Counted from the stretch's first letter, positions 1 through 6,217 are shown. The stretch: DNA of 6,773 bases from an uncultured Clostridia bacterium (GCA_945878965.1 CAMCUJ010000081.1:1-6773), one strand, 5' to 3'. The notes: generated from the sequence alone by a model not told the origin. Numbers and translations are program-made.

Positions 1-510
1 GAAGAATTTTTAACCTCAAGAGGAATAAAGGTTATAGCGTCGCAGTTTGCGAACAGCAATATTGAAAATCCCGCACTTCCGGCTGAGATAAATATGCTTT
101 TTGAAAATAAAGATTATTATGCGGTATTTGATGTTGGCGGTGATGATGACGGAGCAACACCTCTCGGAAGATACAGAAGCAGATTTCTTGCGGAAGATTA
201 TGATATGTTCTTTGTTCTTAACGAGAGAAGAATCATAACCGATAACTTAGATGGTGCTATGGATATTTTCAGAAGTATAGAAGATGCTTCAAGACTTAAG
301 ATTAATGCGATAATCAATAATACTCATTTAAAGGAATATACAACGGTTAAAAATGTGCTTGACGGACAGAGGCTTGCGGAAGCTGTTTCGGAGAAAACGG
401 GAATTCCGATAAGATATATAAGTGGAATCAAGGAAATATTGGATGAGCTTCCGTCTGAGTATGAGAGTATGAAATTTCCGATTGAATTATTCTTAAAGCT
501 TAAATTTTAG
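1..510 (+). CDS. MinD/ParA-like P-loop ATPase, C-terminal part (5' end outside window)
   Basis: The reading frame is open from the first base to the TAG at 508-510, so this is the 3' end of a longer gene; the ATG at 94 is internal. The visible 169 residues look like the C-terminal part of a CobQ/CobB/MinD/ParA-type nucleotide-binding protein. They include a Walker-B/switch-like DVGGDDDGA (about residues 44-52), a strand ending in FFVLNERR, and INAIINNTHL, which resembles the base-recognition strand of the MinD fold. The Walker A motif would lie upstream and cannot be checked. There are no cysteines or membrane segments in the visible part. Similar small ATPases sit beside 2-oxoacid:ferredoxin oxidoreductase genes in Clostridia (recalled from family context). 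A role in assembling or maturing that enzyme is possible but is inference. A 109-bp gap with a weak terminator-like hairpin separates it from the ferredoxin gene. Confidence 0.72.
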   Translation, partial: EEFLTSRGIKVIASQFANSNIENPALPAEINMLFENKDYYAVFDVGGDDDGATPLGRYRSRFLAEDYDMFFVLNERRIITDNLDGAMDIFRSIEDASRLKINAIINNTHLKEYTTVKNVLDGQRLAEAVSEKTGIPIRYISGIKEILDELPSEYESMKFPIELFLKLKF

Positions 511-526
511 GCTTAGGATCAGCAAT

Positions 527-546
527 TTTGATATAGTTTGATATAG
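527..546. repeat. Two tandem copies of a 10-bp unit
   Basis: TTTGATATAG occurs twice head to tail with no mismatch and no spacer, just after the ATPase stop codon. The 10-bp period is close to one helical turn, so a protein-binding role is conceivable. With only two copies in AT-rich DNA, chance duplication or slippage is equally possible. Confidence 0.6.
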
Positions 547-556
547 AATGTGAGTT

Positions 557-578
557 TACCGGATGCAGCCGGTATTTT
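557..578 (+). terminator. Weak intrinsic terminator or attenuator candidate
   Basis: TACCGG and CCGGTA (557-562 and 569-574) form a perfect 6-bp stem with a 6-nt loop, directly followed by TTTT (575-578). The stem is GC-rich but short and the T-run is short. It could partly end transcription after the ATPase gene or attenuate entry into the oxidoreductase genes. I see no convincing promoter between it and the ferredoxin start. Confidence 0.4.
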
Positions 579-607
579 GGGATAGATTAAACAAATAAAC
601 TATGGAA

Positions 608-612
608 GAAGG
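608..612 (+). promoter_or_regulatory. Ribosome binding site that sets the ferredoxin start
   Basis: GAAGG lies 7 nt before the ATG at 620. The in-frame ATG at 602 has only AT-rich sequence upstream and no purine-rich site, so 620 is the better start. It also gives the usual ferredoxin N-terminus, with the first cysteine about ten residues in. Confidence 0.65.
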
Positions 613-619
613 CGAGAAA

Positions 620-829
620 ATGCCAAGATTAATTTTTGATGAGGACAAGTGTAAAGGATGCAGGCTTTGCACTACTGTATGTCCGAAAAAGATAGTTGTT
701 ATGGCGGAAGACAGAATAAACGCCAAGGGTTTTCACCCGGCAACTGTAAAAAACCAAGAGGAGTGCATAGGCTGTAAGTTTTGTGCGACCATGTGTCCGG
801 ATTGTGTAATAAAAATAGTAAAGGATTAG
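620..829 (+). CDS. korD: 2[4Fe-4S] ferredoxin, delta subunit of 2-oxoacid:ferredoxin oxidoreductase
   Basis: This 69-residue protein has two complete cluster motifs: CKGCRLCTTVCP near residues 11-22 and CIGCKFCATMCP near residues 49-60. Each has the C-x2-C-x2-C-x3-C-P spacing of bacterial ferredoxins, so two [4Fe-4S] clusters are expected. Because the alpha, beta and gamma subunits follow directly, it is most likely the delta subunit, which carries electrons from the beta-subunit active site to a soluble ferredoxin. It is cytoplasmic, with no signal peptide. The start at 620 is preferred over an in-frame ATG at 602 because only 620 has a spaced Shine-Dalgarno site. The alpha gene begins 29 bp after the stop, consistent with one operon. 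A free ferredoxin is the alternative, but the position argues for a subunit. Confidence 0.9.
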   Translation: MPRLIFDEDKCKGCRLCTTVCPKKIVVMAEDRINAKGFHPATVKNQEECIGCKFCATMCPDCVIKIVKD

Positions 830-858
830 GCTTTGGTCTTTGAAAGCGAGGTAGAAAA

Positions 859-1914
859 ATGGCGAAGAAGTTTTTGATGAAAGGAAACGAGGCTTTAGCG
901 GAGGCGGCAATGAGAAATGGCTGTAGATTTTTCTTTGGTTATCCGATAACCCCTCAGACCGAGCTTGCAGCGTATATGGCTAAGAAAATGCCAAAGATAG
1001 GCGGAACATTTTTACAGGCTGAGAGTGAGGTTGCAGCAATAAATATGGTATACGGAGCGGCGGGAGCCGGAGCGAGAGTAATGACAAGCTCATCAAGTCC
1101 GGGAATCAGCCTTAAATCCGAAGGTATTTCATACATAGCGGCGGCAGATTTGCCATGTGTTATAGTAAATATAGTACGAGGCGGTCCGGGGCTCGGCGGA
1201 ATACAGGCGGCACAGTCGGATTATTTTCAGGCAACCAAGGGCGGAGGTCACGGTGATTACAGATTACTGGTTTATGCTCCGGCATCAATTCAGGAGCTTG
1301 TGGATTTAACGGCTAAGGCATTTGAAAAGGCTGATGAATACAGAAATCCGGCTATGATTATGGGTGATGGAATGCTTGGTCAGATGATGGAGCCGGTTGA
1401 ATTTTCAGAGCCGATAGATTTAAGCTCGCTTCCCGAAAAGGAATGGGCAACTACCGGAACTGAAATGAAGCGTAAAAAGAATATAATCAATTCTCTTTAC
1501 TTAAGCCCTGAGGAGCTTGAATACTTAAATATCAAGAGATATGAAAAGTATGCGGTTATTAAGGAAAAAGAGCCTATGTATGAGGAGGTTTATACAGAGG
1601 ACGCAGAGCTTATTGTAACGGCTTACGGAACGGTTTCAAGAGTAGCGCTTTCGGCGATTAACATTTTGAGAGAGGAAGGCTATAAGGTAGGACTTATAAG
1701 ACCTATAACGCTTTGGCCGTTCCCTGAGAAGATTTTTGATGAGCGTTCAAAAACCGCTAAAAAATTCTTATCGGTTGAGCTTAGTATGGGTCAGATGGTA
1801 GAAGACGTTGAGCGATGCACCAAGGGTCGTTCGGAGGTACATTTCTTCGGAAGGTCGGGCGGTATGGTTCCGGGTAAGGAAGATATAGTTGAAGAAATTA
1901 AGAGAATTTATTAG
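859..1914 (+). CDS. vorB: 2-oxoacid:ferredoxin oxidoreductase alpha subunit (VorB/KorA type)
   Basis: This 351-residue protein is the alpha subunit of a ferredoxin-dependent 2-oxoacid oxidoreductase and is full length for the family. The pyrimidine-binding domain carries GYPITPQTE (27-35), QAESEVAA (53-60) with the glutamate expected to contact thiamine pyrophosphate, SSSPGISL (78-85) and RGGPGLGG (107-114). The C-terminal domain II begins near residue 248 (ELIVTAYGTVSR) and includes RPITLWPFP and VELSMGQMVEDVE. GAGG lies 7 nt before the ATG. Alpha pairs with the beta subunit at 2013 to decarboxylate a 2-oxoacid in the cytoplasm and form an acyl-CoA. Proteins like this are commonly called 3-methyl-2-oxobutanoate dehydrogenase subunit VorB in Clostridia, but sequence alone does not separate branched-chain (VOR) from 2-oxoglutarate (KOR) substrates; korA is the equivalent name. 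Confidence 0.94.
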   Translation: MAKKFLMKGNEALAEAAMRNGCRFFFGYPITPQTELAAYMAKKMPKIGGTFLQAESEVAAINMVYGAAGAGARVMTSSSSPGISLKSEGISYIAAADLPCVIVNIVRGGPGLGGIQAAQSDYFQATKGGGHGDYRLLVYAPASIQELVDLTAKAFEKADEYRNPAMIMGDGMLGQMMEPVEFSEPIDLSSLPEKEWATTGTEMKRKKNIINSLYLSPEELEYLNIKRYEKYAVIKEKEPMYEEVYTEDAELIVTAYGTVSRVALSAINILREEGYKVGLIRPITLWPFPEKIFDERSKTAKKFLSVELSMGQMVEDVERCTKGRSEVHFFGRSGGMVPGKEDIVEEIKRIY

Positions 1915-1954
1915 TATACAGTTTGATAGTTTGGGGAAATTCCCTGATTTGAGA

Positions 1955-1995
1955 GCCTAAAGAGCGTTAATTTAACGGACTCTAATAATTTAGGC
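1955..1995 (+). promoter_or_regulatory. Imperfect hairpin in the alpha-beta intergenic gap
   Basis: GCCTAAA (1955-1961) pairs with TTTAGGC (1989-1995). Inside it GAG (1962-1964) pairs with CTC (1980-1982), and CGTT (1965-1968) pairs with AACG (1974-1977). Two bulges lie on the 3' side. The structure ends one base before the AGAAAGG that serves the beta gene. A smaller GGGAA/TTCCC inverted repeat lies upstream at 1934-1944. No T-run follows, so this is not a normal terminator. An mRNA processing or stability element, or tuning of beta translation, fits better; function is inference. Confidence 0.5.
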
Positions 1996-2002
1996 AGAAA
2001 GG
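1996..2002 (+). promoter_or_regulatory. Ribosome binding site that sets the beta-subunit start
   Basis: AGAAAGG ends 10 nt before the ATG at 2013 but only 1 nt before an in-frame TTG at 2004. The spacing rules out the TTG and supports the ATG, giving a protein that starts MEVLFERP. Confidence 0.65.
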
Positions 2003-2012
2003 CTTGAAAGAT

Positions 2013-2759
2013 ATGGAAGTTTTATTTGAAAGACCTCATTCATTAAGTAATGTAGTTAATTCATATTGTCCGGGCTGTACGCACGGAATAATACACAGAC
2101 TTGTTGCAGAGGTTATAGATGAAATGGGAATAGAGGGTGAAACTATAGGAATAGCACCTGTCGGCTGCAGTGTTACTGCATATAATTTCTTTGAATTTGA
2201 TATACAGCAGGCGGCACACGGCAGAGCACCGGCAGTTGCAACAGGTATAAAGAGGGTTCATCCGGATAAATTTGTATTTACGTATCAGGGCGATGGAGAT
2301 TTGGCGGCTATAGGAACTGCTGAAATAGTTCATGCGGCGGCACGTTCTGAAAATATTACAGTTATATTTGTAAACAATGCGATATACGGAATGACGGGCG
2401 GTCAGATGGCGCCTACTTCACTTGTGGGACAGGTTACGCAGACTACACCGTATGGCAGAAAGGTTGAAAATCAGGGTTATCCTTTAAGAGTTTGCGAGCT
2501 TCTTTCAACGGTTGAGGGAGCGGCGTATATCGAAAGGGTTTCGGTTGACAGCGTTCAGAATATAAAGAAGGCTAAAGCGGCTATAAGAAAGGCTTTTGAA
2601 TGTCAGAAGAATAAGAAAGGCTTTTCGCTTGTTGAGGTTTTGTCTACCTGCCCTACGAACTGGGGCAAGGAGCCTGATGAGGCACTCGAATGGCTGAGAG
2701 AGAATATGATGCCGCATTATCCGCTTGGAGTATACTGCGACTATACTGATAAAGACTGA
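2013..2759 (+). CDS. korB: 2-oxoacid:ferredoxin oxidoreductase beta subunit (thiamine pyrophosphate-binding)
   Basis: This 248-residue protein is the catalytic beta subunit. It shows CPGCTHG (19-25), HGRAPAVATG (69-78), and the thiamine pyrophosphate/Mg motif GDGD (93-96) followed by NN at 121-122 in NNAIYGMTGGQ. Cys19, Cys22, Cys52 (VGCS) and Cys213 (STCPTNW) match the four-cysteine pattern that, in this enzyme family, binds the [4Fe-4S] cluster next to the cofactor. With alpha it decarboxylates the 2-oxoacid, and electrons leave through its cluster to the delta ferredoxin. The ATG at 2013 is chosen over a TTG at 2004 on ribosome-site spacing. It follows alpha after a 98-bp gap, long for partner subunits, and precedes gamma by only 17 bp. 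It is full length, with no sign of damage. Substrate choice between 2-oxoglutarate and branched-chain 2-oxoacids is unresolved. Confidence 0.94.
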   Translation: MEVLFERPHSLSNVVNSYCPGCTHGIIHRLVAEVIDEMGIEGETIGIAPVGCSVTAYNFFEFDIQQAAHGRAPAVATGIKRVHPDKFVFTYQGDGDLAAIGTAEIVHAAARSENITVIFVNNAIYGMTGGQMAPTSLVGQVTQTTPYGRKVENQGYPLRVCELLSTVEGAAYIERVSVDSVQNIKKAKAAIRKAFECQKNKKGFSLVEVLSTCPTNWGKEPDEALEWLRENMMPHYPLGVYCDYTDKD

Positions 2760-2776
2760 GAAAGGAAGCGAGATAT

Positions 2777-3310
2777 ATGTACGAGTTGATAATTGCGGGA
2801 TTTGGAGGACAGGGCGTGTTGTTCTCGGGCAAGGTAATTGCCCATGCCGGAATGGATATTGGAAAGAATGTTTCGTGGCTTCCGTCTTATGGTCCCGAAA
2901 TGCGCGGCGGAACTGCAAACTGTCAGATTATAATATCGGATGAGCCTATCGGTTCACCGATTGTAACAAGACCGGACATACTTATAGTTATGAACAAACC
3001 GTCGCTTGATAAGTTTGAAGACAGCGTAAAGCCGGGCGGCACAATTATTGTTGACAGCATTTATATTGAAGATAAGGTGAAACGTGATGATGTAAATGTT
3101 GTGTATATTCCGGCAAAGCAGATTGCGGCAGATAACGGCGATGACCGCCTTGGAAATATGGTTATGACAGGTAAGCTTATTGAGATTATGAAGGAAATTC
3201 CGCTTAAGGATATTGAGCAGAGTATGAGAGATAATATCTCAAAATCAAAGGCAGATCTTGCGGATTTCAATATCAAAATGCTGGAATCGGGTTACAACTT
3301 TAAAGGTTAA
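2777..3310 (+). CDS. korC: 2-oxoacid:ferredoxin oxidoreductase gamma subunit
   Basis: This 177-residue protein is the gamma subunit (pyruvate ferredoxin/flavodoxin oxidoreductase catalytic-domain family, the domain III equivalent). Typical family features are the N-terminal GFGGQGV (8-14), SYGPEMRGG (37-45), an acidic-hydrophobic strand DILIVMNKPSLDKF (67-80), PGGTIIVDS (86-94), and GNMVMTG (126-132). In the complex this subunit packs against alpha and beta and is linked to coenzyme A binding (family knowledge). It is cytoplasmic and full length. A purine-rich AAGGAAGCGAG precedes the ATG and the gap to beta is 17 bp, so the two are surely cotranscribed. It is the last gene of the oxidoreductase set, followed by an inverted repeat that may end the transcript. 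Confidence 0.93.
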   Translation: MYELIIAGFGGQGVLFSGKVIAHAGMDIGKNVSWLPSYGPEMRGGTANCQIIISDEPIGSPIVTRPDILIVMNKPSLDKFEDSVKPGGTIIVDSIYIEDKVKRDDVNVVYIPAKQIAADNGDDRLGNMVMTGKLIEIMKEIPLKDIEQSMRDNISKSKADLADFNIKMLESGYNFKG

Positions 3311-3322
3311 AAATTAATAGAT

Positions 3323-3352
3323 TATTCCCTGCCTGAAATATGACAGGGAATA
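3323..3352 (+). terminator. Possible terminator after the oxidoreductase operon
   Basis: TATTCCCTG (3323-3331) and CAGGGAATA (3344-3352) form a perfect 9-bp stem with a 12-nt loop, 12 bp after the gamma stop codon. The sequence after it (AGTTATATATG) is AT-rich but lacks a real T-run, so termination may be inefficient. It may instead be a processing or stabilising hairpin, with readthrough into the ABC-F gene. Confidence 0.5.
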
Positions 3353-3399
3353 GTTATATATGAAAAACAATACGAAAAAATTAGAAACAGGAAACAGTT

Positions 3400-5346
3400 A
3401 TGTTAATATCAATAGAAAAATTAAACAAAAGCTTCGGCGATGACGTTATACTTAAAAATATAAATCTGACCATAGAGGAAAAATGCCGCTATGGTCTTAT
3501 CGGAGTAAACGGAGCGGGAAAATCCACCCTTCTTAGTATAATAGTCGGAGCATTAAGCGAGGACAGCGGAAATATTTATAAAAATCCCGCAATGTCAATC
3601 GGATATTTAAAACAGAATAACGGACTTGAGCGAACGAGTACGATTTATAAGGAGATGCGAAGTGTATTTTCCGATGTTTTAAGTGCTGAAAAGAAAATGC
3701 GTGAGCTTGAGGTTAAAATGGCAGAGCTTACTGACCATAATTCAGATGAATATAAGCGTATTTCTGCGGAGTATTCAAAAAATCAGATATTCTTTGAAAG
3801 CTGTGACGGTTATAACATAGATGTAAAAATTAAAATGATACTTAACGGAATGGGCTTTAGGGATAAGGATAACGATACTGTAATAAGTACGCTCAGCGGC
3901 GGTGAAAAGACTCGTTTGGCTATTGCAAGACTTCTTCTTGAGGAGCCGAATTTACTTATACTTGATGAGCCTACCAACCATTTGGATTTCAAAACTCTTA
4001 ACTGGCTTGAAGATTATCTGATTTCATACAGCGGTGCGGTTTTGATAGTATCTCATGACAGATATTTTCTTGACAAAACCGTTGACAATATATTTGAAAT
4101 AGAAAGAGGCAGACTTACAAGCTATAAGGGTAATTATTCAAAGTATCTTGTTCTTAAGGAGCAGCAGAGGGAACGTCTTGAAAAAGAATATGAAATGCAG
4201 CAAATTCAGATTGCACAGATGCAGGATTACATCGACAGAAATATGGCGAGAGCCTCAACCTCAGCAAGTGCAAAGTCAAGGGTAAAGGCTCTTGAGGCTA
4301 TGGACATTATTGAAAAGCCGGACGGTGAGCTTTCAAAAATGCGTCTTAAGTTTGAAATTAAGAAACAGCCTTATAAAGATGTTTTAACCGTAAGGAACTT
4401 AGATGTTTGCGTAGGTGATGAAAAAAAGGTTTTGTGCCGCAATTTAAGCCTTGATGTAAAACGTGGTGAGAGAATTGCTATAATCGGCGATAACGGAATC
4501 GGAAAATCGTCATTCTTAAAGACAATTCAAAATCTTATTCCAAAGCTTAACGGTGAGATAGAGTGGGGTAAAAATTGCACAATAAGCTATTATGAGCAGG
4601 AAAACCTTAATCTTGACTATAACAAAATAGCACTTGACGAGCTGTGGGACAGATTTCCCGATATTTCCGAGTCTGAAATAAGACGTGTGCTTGGAAATGT
4701 ACTTCTTACAAAGGATGATGTCTATAAGCCGGTAAGCGTTATAAGCGGCGGTGAACGTGCAAAGCTTGCATTTTGCATTATAATGCTTGAAAAATCTAAT
4801 GTAATAATTCTTGACGAGCCTACCAACCATTTGGATTTACCGTCAAAGGAGGTTCTCGAAAAGGCGCTTCTTGATTATGAGGGTACGCTTATATTCGTAT
4901 CACACGATAGATATCTGCTTAATAAGGTTCCGCAGAAGATAATTGAAATTAAGCGTGACGGAATTGACATATATCAGGGAAATTACGATTATTATAAGGA
5001 ACGTTTGGCGTTAAAAACAGCGGAGAATGAGCAGAAAATTCAGGCTGAAAAGGCATTGAAAAATGAAAATTCAGCTGAAGAAAATAAGAGCGGCAATTCA
5101 TTTTATAGGTCAAAGGAGCAGAGAAAGCTTGATACTAAGCATAAGCTAAGGCTTAAGGAAATTGAAACTTTAATTTCTGAGCGTGAAGCGGAGATTGAAG
5201 CTTTGGAAACCGAAATGACGGATGAAAAAATATATTCGGATTATGTTCTTATGAACGAAAAGTGTCAGCGTCTTGAAGCGTGTAAGGCAGAGATTGATGA
5301 GCTTTATGAGGAATGGGCGCTCTTAGATGAGGAATTGAATAAATAG
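3400..5346 (+). CDS. ABC-F family twin-ATPase (YdiF/Uup-like ribosome-associated protein)
   Basis: This 648-residue soluble protein has two ABC ATPase domains and no membrane segments, the hallmark of ABC-F proteins, which act in the ribosomal E site rather than in transport. Domain 1 has Walker A GVNGAGKS (35-42), signature LSGGE (165-169), Walker B LLILDEP (185-191) and SHD (218-220). Domain 2 has GDNGIGKS (363-370), ISGGE (448-452), VIILDEP (468-474) and SHD (501-503). Both catalytic glutamates (E190, E473) are present, so both sites look active. A charged arm lies near 85-130 and the linker near 245-325. Residues about 540-648 form a charged extension ending in a predicted coiled coil, as in the similarly sized YdiF. 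AGGA sits 7 nt before the ATG. A housekeeping translation role is more likely than antibiotic resistance, but the subfamily cannot be settled by eye. Confidence 0.93.
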   Translation: MLISIEKLNKSFGDDVILKNINLTIEEKCRYGLIGVNGAGKSTLLSIIVGALSEDSGNIYKNPAMSIGYLKQNNGLERTSTIYKEMRSVFSDVLSAEKKMRELEVKMAELTDHNSDEYKRISAEYSKNQIFFESCDGYNIDVKIKMILNGMGFRDKDNDTVISTLSGGEKTRLAIARLLLEEPNLLILDEPTNHLDFKTLNWLEDYLISYSGAVLIVSHDRYFLDKTVDNIFEIERGRLTSYKGNYSKYLVLKEQQRERLEKEYEMQQIQIAQMQDYIDRNMARASTSASAKSRVKALEAMDIIEKPDGELSKMRLKFEIKKQPYKDVLTVRNLDVCVGDEKKVLCRNLSLDVKRGERIAIIGDNGIGKSSFLKTIQNLIPKLNGEIEWGKNCTISYYEQENLNLDYNKIALDELWDRFPDISESEIRRVLGNVLLTKDDVYKPVSVISGGERAKLAFCIIMLEKSNVIILDEPTNHLDLPSKEVLEKALLDYEGTLIFVSHDRYLLNKVPQKIIEIKRDGIDIYQGNYDYYKERLALKTAENEQKIQAEKALKNENSAEENKSGNSFYRSKEQRKLDTKHKLRLKEIETLISEREAEIEALETEMTDEKIYSDYVLMNEKCQRLEACKAEIDELYEEWALLDEELNK

Positions 5347-5372
5347 AGTTAATAAATATGTAATAAAACAGG

Positions 5373-5414
5373 ACTGCTGTATTTGAAGTGAATTTTCCAA
5401 ATACAGCAGTTTTT
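5373..5414. terminator. Strong, probably bidirectional intrinsic terminator
   Basis: ACTGCTGTATTTG (5373-5385) and its exact complement (5398-5410) form a 13-bp stem with a 12-nt loop. On the plus strand it is followed by TTTTT (5410-5414, the first T shared with the stem). On the minus strand it is followed by CCTGTTTTATTA. It lies 26 bp after the ABC-F stop and 16 bp after the end of the convergent minus-strand gene, so it probably serves both. Confidence 0.88.
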
Positions 5415-5430
5415 CACTTTGATAATTCCT

Positions 5431-6126
5431 TTACTTAATATTTCCGTCAGTTGAAATAACAGCAACCTCGCACGGAATTAATTTACCGCTTTTCTGTAAT
5501 GCTGTTTTAACGGCGTTCTCTATACCGCCGCAGCACGGAACCTCCATTCTTGCAACCGTTACACTTTTTATATCATTTTCACGTATGATTTCTGCCAGCT
5601 TTTCAGAATAGTCTGTGTTGTCAAGCTTGGGACAGCCTATAAGTGTAATATGATTTTCGATAAATTTCTCATGGAAATTTCCATAGGCGTATGCAGTACA
5701 GTCTGCGGCAATCAGTAGATTTGCACCGTTAAAATACGTTGCGTTTGCCGGCACAAGCTTAATCTGAACCGGCCACTGTGACAGCCTACTGTTAATATCA
5801 TAACTGTATGAATTGCTTTGAGTATCCGATTTGTGAGATATTTGCTTTATATTTGTTCCCGGACAGCCGCACGGCAATTTCTTCTCTTTCTTTTTCTGAG
5901 CGGCTTTTACTGCTGCCTCATCATATGCGGCGGCTTCACGCTCAACAAAGGTAATCGCTTCTGTCGGACACGTTGGCAGACAGTCACCAAGACCGTCGCA
6001 GTAATCATCACGAAGCAGCTTTGCCTTTCCGTCTATTATGCCGATTGCTCCTTCGTGACAGGCTGCTGCACATGCTCCGCAGCCATTGCATTTTTCTTCA
6101 TCTATCTGAATAATTCTTCTTATCAT
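5431..6126 (-). CDS. Ferredoxin-domain protein with a cysteine-rich C-terminal domain of unknown function
   Basis: This 231-residue cytoplasmic protein starts with a ferredoxin-like domain. The first motif, CNGCGACAAAC (Cys13, 16, 19, 23), is complete. The second, CDGLGDCLPTCP (Cys43, 49, 53), has Leu46 where the central cysteine would be, so the second cluster may be [3Fe-4S] or use another ligand. A lysine/alanine-rich linker (66-83) leads to PCGCPG (85-90), then a second domain with SQWPVQIKLV (116-125), AADC (Cys143), IGCP (Cys165) and PCCGG (Cys198, Cys199), which could bind another cluster or metal. I recognise this as a protein type seen in anaerobes but know no assigned function. AGGAGG lies 8 nt before the ATG. 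It is transcribed divergently from a Crp/Fnr regulator, sharing a 135-bp control region, which suggests redox or nitrosative-stress control by inference. Confidence 0.85.
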   Translation of the reverse strand: MIRRIIQIDEEKCNGCGACAAACHEGAIGIIDGKAKLLRDDYCDGLGDCLPTCPTEAITFVEREAAAYDEAAVKAAQKKKEKKLPCGCPGTNIKQISHKSDTQSNSYSYDINSRLSQWPVQIKLVPANATYFNGANLLIAADCTAYAYGNFHEKFIENHITLIGCPKLDNTDYSEKLAEIIRENDIKSVTVARMEVPCCGGIENAVKTALQKSGKLIPCEVAVISTDGNIK

Positions 6127-6160
6127 TACAATATCCTCCTGAATTTATTATATATTTGCA

Positions 6161-6188
6161 GGCTATACCGTGGCTTAACGGTATAGCC
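6161..6188. repeat. Perfect 10-bp inverted repeat in the divergent control region
   Basis: GGCTATACCG (6161-6170) and CGGTATAGCC (6179-6188) flank an 8-nt loop with no mismatch. It abuts the -35 box of the plus-strand promoter and would lie near the 5' end of the minus-strand mRNA. Neither side has a T-run, so it does not look like a terminator. A 5' stabilising hairpin for the minus-strand transcript or a second protein-binding site are both possible. Confidence 0.75.
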
Positions 6189-6217
6189 TTGACTTTGTAA
6201 ATATATTATATTATAAT
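6189..6217 (+). promoter_or_regulatory. Sigma-A-type promoter of the Crp/Fnr regulator gene
   Basis: TTGACT (6189-6194) and TATAAT (6212-6217) are separated by the ideal 17 bp, with only one mismatch to the consensus boxes. Transcription would start near 6224, about 38 nt before the regulator ATG. The 16-bp palindrome at 6232-6247 then falls just downstream of the start site. Confidence 0.78.

Noticed and set aside
629..910. Minus-strand reading frame opposite the ferredoxin and alpha start
   Set aside because: It lies wholly antisense to well-supported genes, its predicted protein has no recognisable motif, and no spaced ribosome site was seen. Similar antisense frames at 2061-2333, 2505-2918, 3061-3276, 3810-3992 and 4516-4830 were rejected for the same reason.
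2367..2376. TTGT-AA-ACAA-like palindrome inside the beta gene
   Set aside because: It falls within the conserved codons around the thiamine pyrophosphate NN motif and is explained by coding; it has only short arms and no promoter nearby.
2725..2943. Plus-strand frame overlapping the end of beta and start of gamma
   Set aside because: It is out of frame with two strongly conserved subunits and encodes no recognisable domain.
3400..5346. Antibiotic-resistance ABC-F or membrane ABC transporter
   Set aside because: There are no membrane segments or partner permease genes, and the linker is not obviously extended as in many resistance ABC-F proteins. No attenuator leader was seen upstream. A housekeeping YdiF/Uup-like role fits better, though it is not proven.
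5818..6186. Plus-strand cysteine-rich frame opposite the ferredoxin-domain gene
   Set aside because: It is the antisense shadow of the Cys-motif coding region; it has no convincing start signal and runs through the RBS and hairpin of the real gene.
6161..6188. Hairpin as an intrinsic terminator
   Set aside because: Neither strand has a T-run after the stem, and it lies inside a divergent promoter region where no gene ends.
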